From positions 1,814,001-1,878,000 of the forward strand of contig JAUTXW010000561.1 in the NCBI GenBank assembly GCA_030620095.1: 64,000 nucleotides of DNA. Reading direction: 5' to 3'. Origin of the DNA: Kuschelorhynchus macadamiae. Taxonomy: Eukaryota; Arthropoda; Insecta; Coleoptera; Curculionidae. This document shows, one piece after another, positions 32,479-44,036 of this stretch (its first letter is position 1; every line of letters starts with the position of its first letter). The position numbers and the translations under genes were made by a program. The notes beneath the pieces are model-generated. The model did not search any database. It was not told where the DNA came from and was given only the letters and a program-made list of their open reading frames with translations.

Positions 32479-34547
32479 GAAATGGTTTGCTCATATGTTA
32501 ATAAGTTTGTGCAAATTGACCGTGCTTTAATAAAACCACGTTCTTTAGTTGACAAAAGGTTATGAAAAGAAGATGTAAGGTAGTTGCTAACAATTGATTC
32601 AAGATCTTAGAAAAATGTGACATCAGAGTGACTGTGTGATAATTTATAATGTCAGATTTATTGCCAGCTTTTTTATAGATAGGACAGACAGAAGATAATT
32701 TGCAAATGTTTGGAAAAACTTCTTATCCGAGAGATTTATTGTAAAGAATCCATAATGGCCTTGATAATGTAAAAGCATAGTTTTTAATAAAAAATGGGGT
32801 AACTCCATCAGGACCAGGACCTTTATTTAATGCTATTGAAAGATTTTCCAAAACTTCCGATATACTAATATATAGCTTATTTAAATTAACTGAAGGATTT
32901 AAGAGATATTCATTAGGGTAGTTTTGATCTGAGTTCTCAAAGCCTGATGAAAAACATGTGGCAAATAAGTTAGGTGCGCTTTGTTTATGTTATGTTAATA
33001 TTACAGATAATATTGATGTCTTTATAACTTAGTCATTTTGGAATTCCTTGATTTTCTTTCTTTGTTCAACCATATTTCCAAAAACTAGTTGGATCATTAT
33101 TTCAGTTAGTTTCTATTTTATTTATATATCTTTTATTACATTCTTTGACTTGTTTTTTACAAAGTTCTCGTAAGAAACAGAAAGCCTGATTCATTTTTTT
33201 GTATGATATGAGCTTTTTTTTTCAAAAATATTAGTTTTCAGTGCATTATCGAACCATGGTGGAAACTAGTAATTATTTTTAACTATTATTCTAGGTACAT
33301 TTTCATCAACAATTTGATTTAGGATTTGATAAAATACTGAAACATTATGATCAACATTTTGATTATTTAGGTACATATCCCAATTAGTATTCAATAATGA
33401 ATAATTAACGCTTGCATAATCACAATGCTTAAAATCATAAATTTGAGTTTCATATTGTATAATATCTAACTTACTATTAATATTGGTGGCAATTATTATG
33501 GCCTGATGTGCCTCTCACATTTATATAAACTATCAGAGGCACCCTCTACAATATCACAGTTGTTATCACAGAAAACCAAGTCTAAGAACACACCTTTGTA
33601 GTTAGGAACATTATTTATTTGGTACAAATTCAAAAATGGAAAAGTTTTTGCAACAGATTCTAATTCAGTTGAAACACCTTCAATGAGAGCTTCTAATGAA
33701 TCAATGGACCATTTTAAGTTTGGCAGATTATAATCTCCAGTTATAAAAAGACTATGGTCATGATACTTTTGTGCTGCTTTCTCTACAGATTCACAATGTC
33801 TTGAATATCACTGCTTGATGTTGGAGGAATATATTTACAATAAAGCAGCATTTTTACTACATTATTTATGTCTATTGCTACCCATATTTCTTAGGAGTTT
33901 TCATGCCCCAAGTATATTCATCAAGATTTAAGTTTTTTGTTTAATTCTATAAGAACTCCGTCATTTCTTTGTTTACCAGCAGCTTTAGCATTTCGGTCTT
34001 TGTGAAATATATCATAGTTGGGTAGTCCTAGTTCTGCTTTTGAAAAGGTTTTATTAAATGAAGTTTCAGTAAACATAAGAACATCATAGTTAATCATGGC
34101 AACATTATTTTGTAATTCAATAAGCTTCATACAAAGTCCATTAACATTCTGATAATAAATTGTTAAGTAATCTCGATCTAGTGCCTCCCTTTGCTTCTTT
34201 GATTCAATTGAAAATTTCGGCTGCTGCATGTTAAACTGGAAGTCCCGACAAACAATATTTTCTGGCCAAAAATTAGCCTGTATTAATTGAGTGTATTTAG
34301 AATCAATGCCAACTCGAAAGGAATTAGTATCTCCTTTAGTTCTTAACTGTGTAACAATCAGTTCTTCATTGCTTTTTAAATTTGTTTTTGATTTTATATA
34401 CTGAGCAACAGCCTTGCTTGTACATGAATTAGTGGCTCTGCTGATATGTAACCATTTCTTTTTTGGCACACCGAGGAACTGGTTTTCCTGATTTCCTTCA
34501 TTTTCTTTATTAAAATGTATACTTACTTGTTTTTTATGGGGTTTCAA
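32479..34547 (-). pseudogene. LINE X ORF1 end, endonuclease and RT N-terminal part
   Basis: The open frame 34547-33921 fuses gag-like text (GVPKKKWLHIS, FRVGIDSKYTQLI, QANFWPENIVCRDF) with endonuclease start text (IYYQNVNGLCMKL, FTETSFNKTF, LPNYDIFHKDRNAKAAGKQR). Beyond stops come SVCPIYKKAGNKSDIINYH and GFIKARSICTNLLTYEQTIS (RT fingers, 32700-32490). The expected SETW is FTETSF and the RGGGV loop reads RNDGV. Whether the ORF1-ORF2 fusion is original or a mutation cannot be told from one copy. Confidence 0.6.
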
Positions 34548-34549
34548 AT

Positions 34550-35073
34550 CATTCTTTGCAGTTTTAGGTGATACTCCTGAAAATTAATTAGTTTGGTTTT
34601 GATTATTACATATAATTGCACTTGTTGACACTGGTTTTTTGAATGCATTGCTGCATTTACTGCTCTACCAACTTGACTTAATGTAATTTGTAGAGATTGA
34701 TTTTTATTGTCTTTTTTATGCTTTTCTTGAACTGGACTTTCTATTCGTTTTGTGCTAGAGTTAGCAGGAATAATGATACTTTGGCTTTCATTTTCATGAA
34801 GCAGGTTTATTATTTCTGCTTAATCTGCAATGATAATTTCTTTGTCATTGATAGTATTTTTTAGTAGTTTAATTTCTTCTTGTAGAAATAATATTTTTTC
34901 AGCATTGTTCATGCTTTATTTTACAGTCACTTGGCATGATGGACAGCACGCTATAAGTACACGTTTTTTTTAAAGGAACTACACTGGACTATGATGCACT
35001 CAGTGGGAAACAGATTGGGCAGTATTCTATTGCTCACTGGGATATGATTTTGACACTGTGCACATATGGACAT
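34550..35073 (-). pseudogene. LINE X ORF1 N-terminus
   Basis: ATG at 35073 starts MSICAQCQNHIPVSNRILP, a degraded zinc-binding (PHD-like) start. It is followed by a coiled-coil-like stretch from about 34920 (KILFLQEEIKLLKNTINDKE) interrupted by stops, then KRIESPVQEKHKKDNKNQ. The layout resembles ORF1 of LINEs Z and A. Confidence 0.45.
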
Positions 35074-35100
35074 TGTAATTCAACAATCTTGTAAACATTG

Positions 35101-35413
35101 AACACATAACCGTGAAAAGTTGCATACTTAATTTAATTATATTAATTTAAGGTGAAGTTTATAAAATTATATATTTCTGTGATATGTTATATGTTGTTTG
35201 TTACTGTTTTACATCAAGTTAATTACAAAAAAAGAGCCATCTTATAATGTTATGTTTTATATTTTTTCATGTATATATGTGTTTTAAACTTGTTTTTAGA
35301 TTTTATTTTAAATTGACTATCTGTTTATTTTTTACTAGCTATTAAGATAATATGTCTATTGTGATAATTAGACATTGTCCGTTAATAAATAAATAAATAA
35401 AATAAAATAAAAA
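35101..35413 (+). repeat. Plus-strand LINE-like 3' tail with (AATA)n
   Basis: AT-rich, non-coding, ending ...CCGTTAATAAATAAATAAA and further AAATA units up to the resumed transposase text at 35414. It looks like a LINE 3' UTR in plus orientation lying between the 5' end of LINE X and the host transposase gene. It may be a separate short insertion or part of a 5'-inverted event. Confidence 0.4.
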
Positions 35414-35580
35414 CACCAGTAGAGGAACTTGAACATTGTATTAGACATGCAGTTAATGCCATCACTCCTGAAATGATTCAAGGCGTTTTACAAAATGCAA
35501 TTAGGAGGGCCAGAAAATGAATAAGGGAAGAAGGCAGTCATTTTGAGCAAACTCTTAGACATACATAGGAAACCAATGTT
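35414..35580 (+). pseudogene. DD41D transposase C-terminus, continuation of the gene split at 27880
   Basis: Reads TPVEELEHCIRHAVNAITPE, MIQGVLQNAIRRARK, a stop, then IREEGSHFEQTLRHT and a stop. This is the usual ending of the transposase whose QQDGAPPH..SPLDYFL part lies at 27651-27880 (family form LxxRIxxAxxxITPxML..VxxxxxxRxxxCIExxGGHFE). It shows that LINE X (with Y) and the adjacent tail lie within the gene. Confidence 0.65.
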
Positions 35581-35589
35581 TTGTATTAT

Positions 35590-36349
35590 ATTTTATACTT
35601 ATTTGCTTTAATTAACTATTATAGCATATTATTAATAAATAATTTTGTTACAATTTAAAGCAAAAGTTTTTTTTTTTAATTTAAACTTTACATTTTGAAT
35701 GTAGTGCAGGAAAATAAAACCACCAGTCATCCCGTGACCATTATAACAGAACATGTCATATTTACGGATTAAATATTTTATTTTAATATTCACGGGATGA
35801 GTGTTCCCTTTGTTTTGGTTTTTGAATACATATACTTTAGTAGAATAGCTTTTGGGCTATGACTTATGACTGAAAAATTTTAGTAGTATTATTTGGTTAC
35901 CAATTGTTTAGAAAGTACAACCATCAAGTGTGGATTTAAAATACTAGTAACAATATAATATAAATATGACAAAATGAGACAGATCGCTTAAAAAAATGTT
36001 ATTAAAAATAAAATGTTTAATTTACTTCAGACCCTGACTTGATATTCGTTTTTATTATATTTTAAATATCTAAGATAAACTTCTACATACTATAATACAA
36101 TAGTGGACAATACAAAGTAATAAATAATTATTAGAAAAAAAGATATAAAAAAAAAGAATATATATAGATACAACAAATATGAGACATAACAAGATAGAAC
36201 AATCAAGAATATTTAATAGATCCTGATGTAAAACCTAAATACTGGAAAAAAGCAAGAAGCTTGCGATTAGGGTTATTTACAGAACAATAATACTAACTAA
36301 TTACAAAAAAGGAATAAAAATAACTAAAATTGATGGTTATGTGTTTCTG
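35590..36349. other. No gene; one short inverted repeat
   Basis: TCATCCCGTGA (35727-35737) and TCACGGGATGA (35790-35800) are complementary, 52 bp apart. The rest is AT-rich and stop-rich. Confidence 0.4.
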
Positions 36350-36425
36350 AATTTGACTGATTTTTTAAAGGTTGCAAGAGTACCGCGAAATATGTCTAGA
36401 TCCGAAAATCGTGCATTGTAATTTT

Positions 36426-37946
36426 TTATGAGTCTATCAGAAAAGCATGACAAAACATTGTTTGTTCAGTGTGTTCGCTTGATAGTAAGGAGGGGCAATG
36501 AATGTGTCCATTAAGAAGTTTAAAAAGAAATAAAGCCATAGAGCCTTCGCGCCGGTGACTTAGGCTTTCCATACCAGTTAATAATATTCTAGTGTTATAT
36601 GATATGCCCTGGTAGGGGAAATTTTGTTTGAACAAAAGAAATTTAACAAATTTGTTCTGTATACCTTCCATTCGGTTTATATGACAGTTATATGATGGGG
36701 ACCAGATAATACTGTTGTATTCAAGAATACTTCTCACCAGAGTATAATATAAAGATGAAATAGCCCTAGTATCGTTCATATGTTGGCAAGTACAGCACAA
36801 GAAACCTAGCATTCGGAAGCCTCTAAGTGCTATTTGATCAATATATTGATTGAATGATAATTCATGATCCAAAATGACACGAAGGTCATTAAAAGTGGTT
36901 AAGGATCCTAATTGTGATGTCTCGATCCTGTAATTAAATATTGCAGGATCCTTGATTTGATAATAACGCATAACCTTACACTTATCAATATTTAATTTTA
37001 AAAAGTTTGCACCACACCATCTAACTAAATTGTCCAAATCAGCTTGCAACTCAATACAGTCCTCAATCGATTTGATAGTGATGAACAATTTCAAATCATC
37101 TGCATACAGAGGGCATGTTTAACACCTGAAGACTGAAACTACGCCATTGATGAAAATAAGGAATAACCAAGAAGGGAACCTTGAGGCACTCCTGAAGTGA
37201 CCAGAATCTCTTGAGACTTAAGTGCACTTAGCTGGACGTATTGTTTTCTATTTCCTAGATATGAGCGAATCCATTCTAGGTATGGTCCACATATACCAAT
37301 TACTTCCAGTTTCTTTATCAACAGTTTATGTGGAATGCTGTCAAATGCCTGTGATATGTCTGTATATATTACGTCGATCTGGAATCCCTTCTCCATAGAC
37401 TGTACCAAAAAATCCTGCGGCCAAGTTGGTGGTAGTGGATCGACCTTTAAAGAATCTATGTTGCTGTGGTGTTATGTAATTCCTATTTGCAGTAAAGAGT
37501 TCATCTGTGATGATTGATTCGAAGACCTTTGCGATGGTTGATAAAAGGGAAATGCCTCGGTAGTTCTCAACATCAGATTTGAATCCCTTTTTGAAAATAG
37601 GGAAAATATTAGATTCCTCCCTAGCAGTGGGAAAAACAGATTTGCAGAAAGACCTTTGAAAAATCATACACCGTGGTTTTACTAGCGAATCTTTGCAGTT
37701 CTTCAAAAATAAAGGCGTTAACCCATCAGGCCCGGCACCCTTCGTGATATCAAGAGCATTAAGTTTATTTGCAATTTCATCTTCAGTGAAGTGGTGAAAT
37801 GCAAAGTGCTGGAAAAATTCATCGGATACTTGCAATCGATCAAGAGTAGGCTCGTTTGTATGATCACAGAAGCATGATTGAAAGTGTTGAGCAAAAGCAT
37901 TTCCTATGTTCTCTTGATTGTCCATCACCGCACCATTAAATTTCAT
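36426..37946 (-). pseudogene. LINE Z reverse transcriptase
   Basis: From 37946: FNGAVMDNQENIGNAFAQHF, ITKGAGPDGLTPLFLK, IFPIFKKGFKSDVENYRGIS, then a second frame with DVIYTDISQAFDSIPHKLL (motif A) and TSGVPQGSLLGYSLF (motif B). A further shift gives LYADDLKLFITI (about 37100) and then 37094-36426 (FLKLNIDKCKVMRYY, ILDHELSFNQYIDQI, SILEYNSIIWSPSYNCHINR). The catalytic aspartates are all present, but at least two frameshifts break the frame. Confidence 0.75.
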
Positions 37947-38357
37947 TAGACTGGGTAGCCCTGTTTCCTTCCTAAGAGAATTGATATAGCTTCAAAAATA
38001 CTTTATATTTGTTGGAATCATTTGTTCGGTGTTTGTAATAAAAAGCATATAACACAATTCTGTCAGATATTTAGTTTGTCATCGAATCATAGAGTAAGAT
38101 TCATAGTCTGACTGTAAGCCTGAGTGCTTGAATTTTTTATAAAGCGAGTTCTTCCTGTTTATTACCTTTTTAGTTCTGGTGTAAACCATGAAGGGTACTT
38201 ACTCTCTTGAACGAGTTTCTTAGGTACAAATAGTTTAACAGCGGTGTAGACATTGTCATAAAACTGATGTATCATAATATTCATGTCATACTGACTGTCA
38301 AACATCGAGCTCCAGTCTATATGCGAGAAGCACAGGTTAATATTATCATAAGGCGCT

Positions 38358-39091
38358 TTATGAACTGAAAACTGGAAACTGATATGTAACGACGTTCAAT
38401 CGATTTTCCATCGTAGCTACTTGTTTGAGTTCAAGCTTGATTTCCAGAGGGGGGTGTTGTTGATCACTGATTGGATCATTAGATATTGCGACGTAGCAAT
38501 CATCAAAGATATCGCAAAAAATCAAGTCTAGGAGTTTACCGTGCGAGTTATGAACTGAATTGACCTGGTTTAATTCTAAGTAATAAGTATTGTTCAATAG
38601 AACTTGGGCTGACTGATGTTTTGAGGAATATAAAAGCCTTCATTATTTTGCCACTCAATATCTGGCAAATTGAAGTCACCCATGATCAGAAATTTCGTCT
38701 GGTCGTGGCGCCCTCTTATAGCTTCGATTTTCTCTATCAAAGATTGATATGCTTCAGGTGGAGACTTGGGTGGCATGTAAACACAACCTATAATTAGATG
38801 CTCCCTTTGTAGACGTATTTCTGCCCACTGGTCTTCATAAATATTCACAGTGCTGCCTTTTAAGCAATTTGACTTTAAGTCCGACCTAACGGCAATTATG
38901 ACTCCACCTCCACGACTGCATCCAAGTCCGGCATAGTCTCTGTCCCCTCTATAAACTATACTTTGATCCAAACAACTCATTGCTCTGAAATCCTTCTGAA
39001 AGCCAAGTCTCTGCAAGCAAAATAATGTCATAGTCACATGCTGAAAGTCCCAATGACACTTCTGTAATCTTTGTGCGTAATCCCCGTACAT
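38358..39091 (-). pseudogene. LINE Z endonuclease
   Basis: Apurinic-type endonuclease text: LDQSIVYRGDRDYAGLGCSR then GGGVIIAVRSDLKS, WAEIRLQREHLIIGCVYMPP, FLIMGDFNLPDIEW, and in 38597-38358 LLDLIFCDIFDD and DQQHPPLEIKL (the conserved SDHxPL-like end). The N-terminal QNVRG part lies in another frame near 39090, with a break near 38970. The frame breaks again at about 38595. Confidence 0.65.
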
Positions 39092-39643
39092 TTTGATAGT
39101 ATGTGATTAGTTTTGCAGATGATTTGGATTTTGAAAGTTGACGTGAGATTGATTCGGAAGACTGCCTAAAAAATTTTCTCCAAGCAATAATTGTCCGGAT
39201 TCCTGGTTATTCGGAATATCCCCCAATGGTATCAACTGAACAAGATCATTTGTGCCATTATGACTATTTAGAAATGCATGGCTTAGATATCGAGACAAAG
39301 ATTTTGTTTCCTGATAATTCATGTATCCTCTGAAGTGTTCCGATGTAATAGGGATAAAATGCGAATGGTCTGTTTGCTGCACTAATCCTTTAATGACCAT
39401 ATTTTGATTAATAATAATGTCGTTGAGAACTGGTCGATTTTCCCATAGTGGGGGTGCAATGATTACCAGGTTTCTATGTTGAGTATTTTTTAGAAAATGC
39501 TGAAAGTTGTTAGTATCGATGCTTTTTCCTTTGACTGCATTTAGAGATCCAATGAAGAGGAAAACATAGTCTTTCTTGGTGAAATTCATACATAATTTTA
39601 GGGCTTCATCAGTTATTGTATTTACTAGTGCACTTCTAGTTTG

Positions 39644-39986
39644 TCAAAATAGCAGTAGGCCTATACACTGGCCATTGTGGTCTAAGACATCACATGCACA
39701 GGATGGGGCTTGAAGATGAATCCGAGTGCCGCCTATGTATGGAGGATGACGAGACATGTACTATGTGAATGCCTGGCAGCTGCCAGGATCAGGTTCTCTA
39801 TTTTCGGTAAAGGTATCCTGTTGCCCGAGGACTTGAACAATACCTCCCCAAAGGCAATAATAAGACTCATTGAGGATTTAGAGTTGCTTGGGGAAGTGTA
39901 AACATAGGTGTAAGCCACAATAGACCACAGAGTCGCAGTGGAGGGTCGGTTTGATCCACTCCTTTTTAACCTAACCTAACCTAACC
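39644..39986 (+). mobile_element. 5'-truncated RNase H-type LINE fragment with telomere-like tail
   Basis: Flanked by TCTAGTTTG at 39635-39643 and 39987-39995, a perfect 9-bp duplication. Removing the insert and one copy restores the LINE Z ORF1 frame. The plus strand reads LYTGHCGLRHHMHRMGL, ESECRLCMEDDETCT, then after a small frameshift CECLAAARIRFSIFGK and IEDLELLGEV before a stop. That is the end of ORF2 in RNase H-bearing LINEs (I/R1-like), with its CxxC..H..C motif. The 3' end is (AACCT)4, not poly(A). Confidence 0.8.
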
Positions 39987-39987
39987 T
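39968..39987 (+). repeat. (AACCT)4, insect-telomere-type repeat
   Basis: Four AACCT units, the same as (TTAGG)n on the other strand, form the 3' end of the inserted LINE fragment. The last T overlaps the target duplication. The insert boundaries show it arrived with the element and is not a chromosome end. Confidence 0.85.
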
Positions 39988-40815
39988 CTAGTTTGATAAT
40001 TAATGTCATACTTGCAACCTGAATATTTCTTAAAGAAGTGAATTGTACCCCAAGTAGTGTTGTCACCTATTAATAAAAGTTGATTTTTGACTGTATTTAT
40101 TTTTGTGGTTTCTTTCCTCTCCAAAACATTATTCACACTTTGGTCGGCACCATCAGTAACATTTCTCAGTCTCTTTAATTCAGTACTATACCAGTCATTT
40201 GCAGTTTCTAGCGTTTTTTTTTGAGTTGACCATGCCTGAGTTCATTATATTAGTTTCTTCCACTTCTCTCCTTAATTTGTCGCTTTGTACTGTTTCTGTT
40301 GCTAGTTTTTCCTTTAATATTTCTATATTCTTTTGAAATTCGCTTATTTCTCTGGTTAAAACCGCGATCTCAGACCTTTGCTCCAGAACCTGTGCTTCCA
40401 GCCTTGATTCTGCTTCAAAAACGTCATCCTTAAAACTTTGAGATTGCCTTGGCTCACGCTGCAGGTGTTTTTCCTTGGCAAAGAGTTCATTCTTCAATCG
40501 ATTAATTTCGTCGCGATGGGCCTTTTCCAAATCCGTCTTCTCAGTAATGAGAGTGTCAATTAAGTGCTGCTTATCCAATAGTTCATTTTTCGCCTTATTT
40601 AGGTTCAGTAACAATTTGTCTGAGGTTATCGTCATTCTGTCACCTTCTTCATCGTCTTTGCTTTGTCATGTTTTCGAGCAATATATTTTATGGCCTTCAA
40701 TGTGTTTCACTGATTTTTTTGTAGCTAAGCAACTAGGGTGATAAACATTATTGCATATAATACATAAAAAATCAGAAAAGGGCTTCAACGAACAACATTT
40801 AAAACAAGATTCCAT

Positions 40816-42394
40816 TTTTACAGTGTAAATGAAACAGAATTACTCACTGCCTACTCAATTCAACAGACGAGTGACTCAATTAAATTAACAAAAGTTAAGT
40901 AAGGTCCTGCACCTGTAACAGTTTGTTACCAAATAAAAAGAAAAATTATTTGAACAGGTCAAAGTCATCCTTTGGATTTTTCTTAGAAACATCTAAAAGT
41001 TTCAGATTAGTTGGTTTTGAAATTTTTACTGTTTTTATCTGATATAGTACAAATATACATAAAACGAAACCAAGGCAAAAATAGTAAAGTTCATTGACCT
41101 ATATTCTTTGTAAATAAATAAAGCCAAGAGGTGCCATTCATCACCAAAAAAAGGGAACACCCCAAAAAAAAACAGAATAAACAAACCAAACAATAATACT
41201 CGCTGCTGCCTTCTTATCAATAAATTTGCATATTTGAAAATAAAATTCAAAATAAATTATAAATGGTAATGTTTTTGTTGATGGGTTTCTCACTTTAAAA
41301 TTAAATTTGTATTTCAATTTTATTAAATCGCTGGTTTGTTCCAAGGGCTATGACCCTGAATCTTTCACTGTATACACAGTTTTTCCTTAGCTTTAAAACA
41401 GTACCAAACACTATATTATAACAACAATAAAAACCATTAAAATTTGCATTTTAACAGGAGCACAATACACACATTTACTACTTGTTACTACATTTTCCAT
41501 TATAGTTAACATTACCACTTTAACATACGTTTTGTGTTTTATTAAAGGCCTACCTTTACAGTTAAAGCAAACATGAATAAACAAATTATTAAAGTATAAA
41601 AACTTAATATATGTGCCTGAAATTAATATGATATTTGCATGTACCTATTTAAAGTATTTTAAAAATAACACAGTTCAGCATGCATATATTTTGTTTTATT
41701 GGTTTAGTACAGGTATGTAAAAAATGTAATACTGTTTATTAACTAAAAAAAAAACATAGGAACCAAAATGCGGAAAAATCTTTAATATGACTATTATGTT
41801 TACTGTATTTTAGTTTCATCTGTAAATAGAATAAAAGGACAACTAGACAACTATTAAAAATATTTTAGGTTTCCAAATCAGTTGTTATTGATTTATCCAA
41901 ACGCCACTGGTTGGTTATTTGTTTATATTGATAGAAAAGTAGGGTTAGAAAAATTGTAATCAAGTTTTTCACACACCTGGCATTTATAAACGATATTAGT
42001 CACAAAAAATAAAGCCTCTATTAACTATAACAACATAAAAATCACTTATATGCACTAAAAATGATATGTCACTGCTAGATGTTCACAAATTTGACACAGA
42101 AACCATTATCCAGCTTAGGCATATCCTTTATAATTTTACGTCTGTATTTACATGTACTTACTACATCTTAGGTGGCGTTGCCATACTTGCCTTAAAAATT
42201 ATTTGTTATGAATCTTTACTAATACTTACACTTAATAATCTAGTAATGACTGATTTTTTAAATAATAATTCAATTCCTTGGCTTTGTGAATTTCTTCTTA
42301 ATACTTAGAAACAACTAATATTTTATCATTTCCCTCTGAAAAGAGTTTTTTGTAGTCCACAGAAAGCCCCACTATTTTTAGATGCCACAAAGAT
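40816..42394. other. No gene recognised
   Basis: AT-rich. Hydrophobic open stretches on the minus strand (41035-41344) and at 42066-42308 have no motif, no supporting splice signals and Phe/Leu/Ile-rich composition expected of T-rich DNA. Confidence 0.4.
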
Positions 42395-43560
42395 ACTCGG
42401 GATATGAAAGTCACCTTAAATGCAGTAAAAATTGCTGCAGATCACGGGGATAAAGGTTCTTTACGCGTTTATGATCACTTAAAAAAGACATACAAGAAAA
42501 ATATTGACAATGACAAAAAACAAGCATATACTAGTTTATTAACACTTCAGATAAAATAGTAAATGCAAGCTGGAAGTTAATCAATTTTGAATCCAACAGG
42601 AACAACACTTTGGAAAAACCTAACATTTCATCGGAAGCCTTGAATGATTACTTCGTAACTGTAGTGGAAAACTTAATGATTGGCCTTCCAAACCAAACTC
42701 ACACAGAGAATATAAATGCTATAAATGTGCCCACTTATACAAAGTCCTTTTTCCTAGGACCAGTTTTACCTATTGAAAGCATAAGTGCAATAAACACCCT
42801 GAAACCATCAACAGTCTGATATCTATGAACTAAATAGTAAAATAATAAAACAAACTCAACATTTCCTAATTTTACCCTTAACACACATATTTAATTTAGG
42901 TATTGAGAATGGCATTTTCTCAGATAAATTAGAGGTCAGTAAAGTGGTGCCCATTTTCAAGAAGGGTGAAAAAGCAAATCCATCTAATTATAGTCCTATT
43001 TCTATATTAACGATAATTGCGAAAATTTTTGAAATTGTTTTAACAATTTACTAACACATTATTTGGAAATAAATAAATTCATTAACCCCTGCCAATTTGG
43101 CTTTAAGGCCGGTTTCTCAACCATAAACCCAGTATCAGGAATGGTTCGATAAAAATAAATTAGTTATGAATCAGAAAAAAACTCAATGTCTCATAGTTTC
43201 GGTTAATCATAGAATAAATGGATATGGGAGCGTCAGATTGCTTGATATAATGATTGATGATGGCCTTAGGTGGCATGAGCATATAAACCACCTTTGTCGT
43301 AAACTTTCTACAACTATCTTCTTACTTAGAAGGCTTAAAAGATGTGTTGGTATAGAAAGTCTATTGAGCTTCTACCTTAGACTATGAAAACAAGAGAGAC
43401 CCTACTGTTTCAATTTAACACAGGATCATAGATTGAATTTCTTCCCTCACCACTACATTGATAGGTGTCTGTTGTCACATTTTAAAAATTGTCAAATATT
43501 CTAAGCCAAGCTTTATTGAATTTCTCCAATATGTTTATATATTTTCATAACACAGTTATA
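42395..43560 (+). pseudogene. LINE remnant with internal deletion
   Basis: Text resembling the endonuclease-RT linker (NASWKLINFES, SSEALNDYFVTVVENLM), then RT fingers (GIENGIFSDKLEVSKVVPIF, KKGEKANPSNYSPISIL, ANLALRPV), jumps at about 43140 to the post-catalytic part (NKLVMNQKKTQCLIV, LLDIMIDDGLRWHEHINHLC). The palm with motifs A to C is missing. Several stops; clearly dead. Confidence 0.6.
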
Positions 43561-44036
43561 TGTATATCAAAAAACTACACATAATAATTAACATTAGACT
43601 ATAAAACATTGTTTTATTTCTCTAAGTAATTAACTAAGGTCTTTAAAAAATTACAGAAATTTAATAATAAAAATATTAGCAAATAGCACTGGTAACGACG
43701 CTATGCCAAATGTACGTTCCTTACGAGTAGTTTTACAACTATTCATTCATAGCAATCATCACAGCACTCTTGTTTATAGGATCAAAGTTGTTTTTTTGGA
43801 TCAACCTGTTATTAAGATTCGTTATTTCAAGGAAAATCATAACCCTCAAGTCACCTGTGCATGATTCCCTTGTCAACTGTCACTGTCATTAGGGTTTTCA
43901 ACAGCGTTGCCGAATGCTTTTAGAACTGAGTATATGTTTGACCTAATTCCGATGTTACTAACTTTGCGAAATCGCCAAGTGACGTCATCCATACACCCAT
44001 GATTGCATCCACTATAATAACTATTGACAATTCACT
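43561..44036. other. No gene seen; 5' flank/UTR of LINE A
   Basis: AT-rich up to about 43700 and more balanced after that. 43880-44036 could include the 5' UTR of LINE A, since ORF1 starts at 44037, but I cannot place its 5' boundary. Confidence 0.35.

Larger units (their letters stand above)
27885..35100 (-). mobile_element. LINE X (minus strand), itself split by LINE Y
   Basis: Minus-strand order from the right: PHD-like/coiled-coil ORF1 start (to 34550), ORF1 end plus endonuclease (34547-33500), RT fingers (33000-32479), insertion of LINE Y (29220-32474), RT palm to C-terminus (29219-28264), 3' UTR, and a T-rich end at about 27885-27905 (the complement of an A-rich tail). It sits inside the DD41D transposase gene. 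Many stops; not active. Confidence 0.7.
36350..40815 (-). mobile_element. LINE Z, CR1-like, near full length
   Basis: From the right: ORF1 with PHD-like finger, coiled coil and SGNH-like domain (40815-39107, interrupted by a 343-bp insertion), endonuclease (39091-38358), RT (37946-36426), then a 3' end I place near 36350 without a clear tail. This domain order is that of CR1-type LINEs. Frameshifts and stops are present in every section. It is related to LINE A but not a recent copy of it. Confidence 0.75.
39107..40815 (-). pseudogene. LINE Z ORF1: PHD-like finger, coiled coil, SGNH-like domain
   Basis: ATG at 40813-40815 starts MESCFKCCSLKPF, then LCIICNNVYHPSC and HIEGHKIYCSK, a C4HC3-like finger. 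A coiled coil (40635-40195) follows, rich in Glu/Lys heptads. The SGNH-like domain begins LLLIGDNTTWGTIHFF (about 40070), is interrupted at 39635-39995, and resumes with FTKKDYVFLFIGSLNAVKG and NLVIIAPPLWENRPVLND. The nucleophile position of block I is Asn (GDN) instead of Ser. A stop or shift lies near 40200 and another near 40650. Confidence 0.7.

Noticed and set aside
39940..39960. tRNA-like B box (GGTTTGATCC) suggesting a SINE
   Set aside because: No A box at the right distance, and the upstream sequence is the C-terminus of a LINE ORF2.
39968..39987. A chromosome end or large interstitial telomere array
   Set aside because: Only four units, bounded by a target duplication, so it came with a LINE fragment.
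41035..41344. Hydrophobic minus-strand ORFs resembling membrane proteins
   Set aside because: Phe/Leu/Ile-rich composition follows from T-rich DNA. There are no splice signals, start context or recognisable family.
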